64,000 nucleotides of DNA. It comes from Rugalucina vietnamica. Taxonomy: Eukaryota; Mollusca; Bivalvia; Lucinida; Lucinidae. Made by a program: the position numbers and the translations under genes. Positions 59,522 to 64,000 of this stretch are shown here, piece by piece (position 1 is the stretch's first letter; each line of letters begins with the position of its first letter). Under the pieces are notes generated by a model. It searched no databases. It had not been told where the DNA came from and saw only the letters and a list, made by a program, of their open reading frames with translations. Location: positions 20,120,048 to 20,184,047 of the forward strand of contig OZ024884.1 in the NCBI GenBank assembly GCA_964017185.1. Reading direction: 5' to 3'.

Positions 59522-62500
59522 GGAAGTCGGGAGCGCATTAAAGTCATATCCTGGAATATTCATGGGTTAAAACGTAAACTTGGTGATGCCGATTTTATAG
59601 AACGCATATACGAGTATGATGCGGATATATACATATTCTCGGAAACATGGTAATCTAACTCCGAGCATCTCAATTTAGACATACAGGGATACACGTGTGA
59701 TCATCTGTATGGTAATAAGTCAGCTGGAGCTAAGAAAGGACGATACAGCGGTGGTATTTCGATATACTTTAAAAATTATTTGAGAAACAGCATCCAAGTA
59801 GTCGAAAAAATTCAATGTGGTATTTTGTGGGTCAAAATTCAGAGTGATATATTTCAGTTTCAGGAAGACGTGTATATTTGTAATTTGTATATCCCGCCGG
59901 CAAACTCAAAAGTGCTAAATCAAAACGATGATATTTATGAAATATTGGAGCAATGTGTTTTAAGATATCAAAACTTAGGTAAAATGTACATTTTGGGCGA
60001 TTTTAACGCTCGCACGGCATCAGAAGCTGACGTTCTTCACTTTGACAAATACGTCGACGATGAAGCCTTTTCTGAATTTATTCAGAGAGACAGTATCCCC
60101 AAAAGAATAAACCAGGATAACACGATTGATAATTATGGGCGCAGATTACTTTTATTTTGTCAAATGACAAATCTATTAATAGCCAATGGCAGACTTGGGG
60201 ATTTCCATAACACAAGCGGATTCACGTTCACGTCTCACAATGGACAAAGCGTCGTTGACTATCTTATTTGTAGCTTAGAAGACGGCCAGCACATAAAACA
60301 TTTTAAAATTTTAGATTCCAATGAGTTTTCAGATCACTCACCCATTATCTTTTGTCTTGCCGCAAAGAATGTCCAAATGCAGACGCCGCTAAATAATCCA
60401 TATCAATACACTAACGAAGGTCAGGCACGCTTAGTCTATGATGAGACGAGATCATCTATTTTTAGAAATCAATTGACTGCATGTGAATGTGTATTGAATC
60501 AGCTGATTGATAAAGTAAACACTGAGCATGTAGATAGTATTGTACAGTCTTTCACGAATTATGTTTATGATTGTGCGGCTTGTGCTTTTTGCCAAACAAA
60601 AAAGGGCAAAACTAGTAAAATAATAAAACCAAAGAATCCATGGTTCAACGATAAATGCATTCAAGCCAGGGCTGAGTTTAAACGTGCCAGAAATCATTTT
60701 CTGAAAAATAAAAATGATGTAAATAGACAAAAATATACTTCTTTAAGATCTAAATATAATAGGGTCAAGATTGCAGCTAAGAAAAAATTCAAAATTAAAG
60801 AGGGCAAAGAGCTATGCACCATGGCAAAAACTAAACCAAAACAATTTTGGAAAACTGTCAAAAGAAACTATGTTAACTCAAAATCGGTTAAGTCAGACAC
60901 ATTAACTGCTTCTGATTTGTTTGAGCATTTTAAATCCATATACGGGATCGAACCAGAGTCCTTAAATGGGCAACAACAGAACCCTAGCTTGTCTGAAACC
61001 CAGACAAACGCTGATTTGGATGGTGAAATCACTGAAACTGAGTTAAAACATGCCATATTTTACCAGAAAAACAATAAAAGTTCAGGCACTGATCACTTGT
61101 GTGCTGAATTATTCAAATCTTCATTTAATATCATAAGCCCGTTTCTTCTTAAGTTGTATAACAGACTTTTTGCAAACGGTGAATATCCACGACTTTGGGG
61201 TGAGGGAATCATTGTACCCATTTTCAAGGGTGGTAACCCCGACGAGCCCGGTAATTATAGAGGCATTACTCTTATTAATATCATGGGGAAAATTTATTCA
61301 CAAATCTTATTAAACAGGCTGAGCAAATGGGCAGATAAAGAAGATAAAATTTTAGATAATCAATTCGGGTTCCAAAAAGGAAAATCTACAGTTGACTGTA
61401 TTTTCACATTTTATTCTATTATTGCCAAAACTTTAAGCGCGGGTGAAAAATTATACTGCGTCTTTATAGATTATGAAAAGGCATTTGATAAAGTAAATAG
61501 GACTTTCTTATGGCAAAAGTTAATATCTGAAAATATTAGTAGTAAATTTGTTACGGCACTGCGTGCAATGTATTCGATTGTTAGATCATGTGTACGATTC
61601 CAGTCAGCAAAGTCTCGATTTTTCACCTCATATAATGGCTTAAAGCAAGGGGACCCGAGCTCTCCACTGTTATTTATGTTGTTTATCAATGATATTATAC
61701 AAAATATACATGTTGGATTAGATAAAATATTTACTATTGATGATATGCAATTATTCTTAATGTTATATGCTGATGATGCAGTAGTTTTTGCCAAATCTCC
61801 AGAGGTATTGCAATCTATATTATACGATATCGAATCATACTGTAATGTTTGGGGCCTTAAAATAAATACGAAAAAAACTAAAGCTATGATTTTTGAAAAT
61901 GGAAGGTATTATACGACTTTCGATTTTTACCTAAATGATACTAAATTAGAAATGGTGACAAGTTTTAAATATCTAGGGATTCACTTTTTTAAAAACGGAA
62001 ATTTTCATAGGACACAGAAAAGACTAGCAAAACATGCTGCGTTTGCTTTACATAATTTGTTCTCCCTGTTTCGTCAGTTTGAATTTACAACTATACAGAA
62101 ATGTAAGCTATTTGACGTATTGGTCGGATCAGTGCTCAATTACAGTGCCGAAGTCTGGGGTAATATTGAGGCAAATGACATTGAAATGATTCATACAAAA
62201 TTTTGCAGATGGACCTTAAACGTAAGAAAATCTACAAATTTGTCCGGACTCTACGGAGAACTCGGCAGATACCCGCTATGTATTTACAGAAAAATCAGTA
62301 TGATACGATATTGGGTAAAAATTTTATCGTCTAATAATAATTATATACCAAAAAAGATTTATTGTATGCTTAAAAATGACGTAGATAACAATATGACATA
62401 TAGTGGTCTAAATTGGGCCTTCCAGATCAAACATGTATTAGACAGTATAGGACTTAGCAATGTTTGGATACACCAAAATACTATCGATATTCCTTTCGAT

Positions 62501-62959
62501 CTGATAAAGCGACGTATTTTTGATACATACAAACAATCGTGGTATTCGGCTGTAAATAATTCTAGTAGACTGGAAATGTATGCACGGTACAAACATGATT
62601 TTGAATTGGAAAATTATCTAGATTTTATTGTGGAAAAGAAATATAAATTCGCATTGACGCAGTTTAGACTACCGTCTCATGATCTAGCCATAGAACGTGG
62701 ACGATATCAAAGACTCGATAGAACAGATAGAAACTGTAAATTATGCAATAGTAATGTAGTAGAATGCGAATATCACTTTTTGTTGGTATGTCCTTTTTAT
62801 CTAGAACTACGTCGAAAATACTTCAAACCCTATTATTGCCACTGGCCAACCATTACTAAATTTGAAAATTTGATGTCTAAAACCTCAAAAAATGTTATCT
62901 TAAATGTTGCTAAATTCATCTATCACGCATCAAATCTAAGAAAAATTAATATTGTATAG
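59522..62959 (+). pseudogene. LINE ORF2 (endonuclease + reverse transcriptase) with early lesion
   Basis: The frame following ORF1's stop opens with the endonuclease N-terminus (KVISWNIHGL, IYIFSETW), is broken by TAA at 59651-59653, and continues open to 62959. Counted from ATG 59780 (1059 residues), landmarks are GDFNART 73-79, SVVDY at about 152, SDHSP from 184 (EN active site), RT motifs including FIDYEKAFDKV, GLKQGDPSSPLLF and YADD 663-666, and a CCHC zinc-finger-like CX2C...H...C from 986. The downstream ATG would yield an endonuclease lacking its first strands. The RT catalytic residues all look intact. LINE membership is certain; I cannot settle the clade (L1-like ORF1, CR1/Jockey-like tail). 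Confidence 0.9.
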
Positions 62960-63107
62960 TGATGTAAATGTATGTTGATAGATATGATGTGCTCCACGTA
63001 AACAATTATTTTGTCCTCACCACTGTATATATGTTATGTAGGCTATAAGCATTGCATATTTGCTTTATGCTGAATAAATTATGTTATGTTATGTTATGTT
63101 ATGTTAT
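62960..63107 (+). repeat. LINE 3' UTR with AATAAA and (TTATG)n tail
   Basis: A short AT-rich 3' UTR, AATAAA at 63073-63078, then five TTATG/ATGTT units to about 63107. Tandem pentanucleotide tails instead of poly(A) occur in several non-LTR clades. No clear target duplication found. Confidence 0.8.
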
Positions 63108-64000
63108 TTATCGCGCTGAATGTCACAAAAATGGGAAATTAAAGCATATATAGCCTTGCACATAACATTACTGCGAATCAATTTGATGTATTCCTAAATG
63201 ACAAATAAAGGGAGATAACCATACTGTAATAGAACATTTGTGTTATTTTTATAGTAACTGAATTTTTGCATATATTGTGAAACATGCCACTGCCATTTTA
63301 GCAAAACACGTGGTAGACATGCATAAGAGATACATTTGTTGCTTAATTTTTTATTAATGGATGCCGAGATTAATTAGGGGTATGGTTCACGATTCATGAG
63401 TTACCTACAAATATACTATTGCAGATACATGTTCAATTATGCTGTCACATCCTAGTTGTAGTGGTTTCACATGCATACCCCTAAAAAAACAAGAGGTATA
63501 ATGTCTTTCCTCTACCCCAGATAGTCATCAACATATTGTATCTGTGAAAAAGATGCCTTAATATAGCATATATAGCCCCTATCGAGTGAGCATTGACCAG
63601 GACTACAAACAATGCGAGGATTTAACAGGAGTCGGCCATATCTAGACAAAGAAAATCAGTCAGCGATATTATCACCAAGTACGCTTATCCATCAACTGGG
63701 TTTTCGTTCCATTCTTTTCATTTATTTTGTCGGTCGTGAATGCACTTTCGGACAAAGCTGGAGAGAATGGTATCTGGCATGGTGGCGGATAACGATTTCT
63801 AGATATGCAGTTGCAAGAACACCAATACATAATAGGTTCAATGTATCATTGTTAACAGTTACCAATTCATGTAAGTCTTATATTATCTTCATGTGTGCCT
63901 TTCTGCAATGGTGTATTTGAAAGATCATCACTTTAAAATGAATAAGATTCATAACAGACGCTGTGTAAGGCTGTGTAACTGGAACGTCACACGACCAACC
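63108..64000. other. No gene recognised
   Basis: AT-rich. An open frame of 102 residues at 63612-63920 has no signal or domain I can name. Confidence 0.35.

Overview
The window reads as nuclear DNA of an invertebrate animal, most likely a bivalve mollusc. The reasons are spliced exons with consensus GT/AG junctions, tRNA-derived SINEs, LINEs with short tandem-repeat tails, many short TA-flanked inverted-repeat transposons, and dense tandem-monomer repeats of a kind familiar from bivalve genomes. The species assignment is inference. I see no bacterial operon structure, rRNA, CRISPR array or viral gene. Host coding sequence is sparse and most of the window is layered, nested repeats.

Four host loci are supported. 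(1) A secreted single-immunoglobulin (I-set) protein on the minus strand lies in three short exons: 31125-31071, 30559-30406 and 19788-19644. Splice phases match throughout, and a 10.6-kb intron splits the Ig domain. (2, 3) Two single-exon paralogues, at 4601-5455 (minus) and 56170-57021 (plus), each encode a short Cys-rich N-terminus, one membrane segment, one I-set Ig domain and the first strands of a second Ig domain. Their first 156 coding bases differ at only three positions, after which they diverge sharply. (4) A ganglioside GM2-activator-like (ML-domain) gene or pseudogene lies at 54202-54660 (minus). Three Ig loci in 64 kb suggest a local Ig-superfamily cluster.

Layout. 1-5.5 kb: LINE endonuclease remnant split by a 1.66-kb element, then the first Ig paralogue. 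6.2-11.1 kb: an inverted-repeat structure whose outer arms are simple-sequence arrays, with a 1.66-kb TA-flanked transposon inserted in one arm. 14-19 kb: dispersed repeats and a mariner transposase relic. 19.6-31.1 kb: the secreted Ig gene, whose large intron holds a nested stack (21.3-24.9 kb) and a 3.6-kb long-TIR element. 32.8-45.9 kb: repeats bracketed by a 29-bp inverted motif and paired CCAAT-rich modules. 46-54 kb: foldback repeats, MITEs and another tandem-monomer element. 54.2-57.0 kb: GM2A-like locus and the second Ig paralogue. 57.3-63.1 kb: an almost full-length LINE (ORF1, ORF2, AATAAA, pentanucleotide tail) preceded by about 153-bp monomers carrying YY1-like motifs.

The transposons appear non-autonomous or broken except for the LINE, which has an intact ORF1 and an ORF2 damaged near its start. 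The Ig genes could act together as soluble and membrane-bound recognition proteins, but that is inference only.
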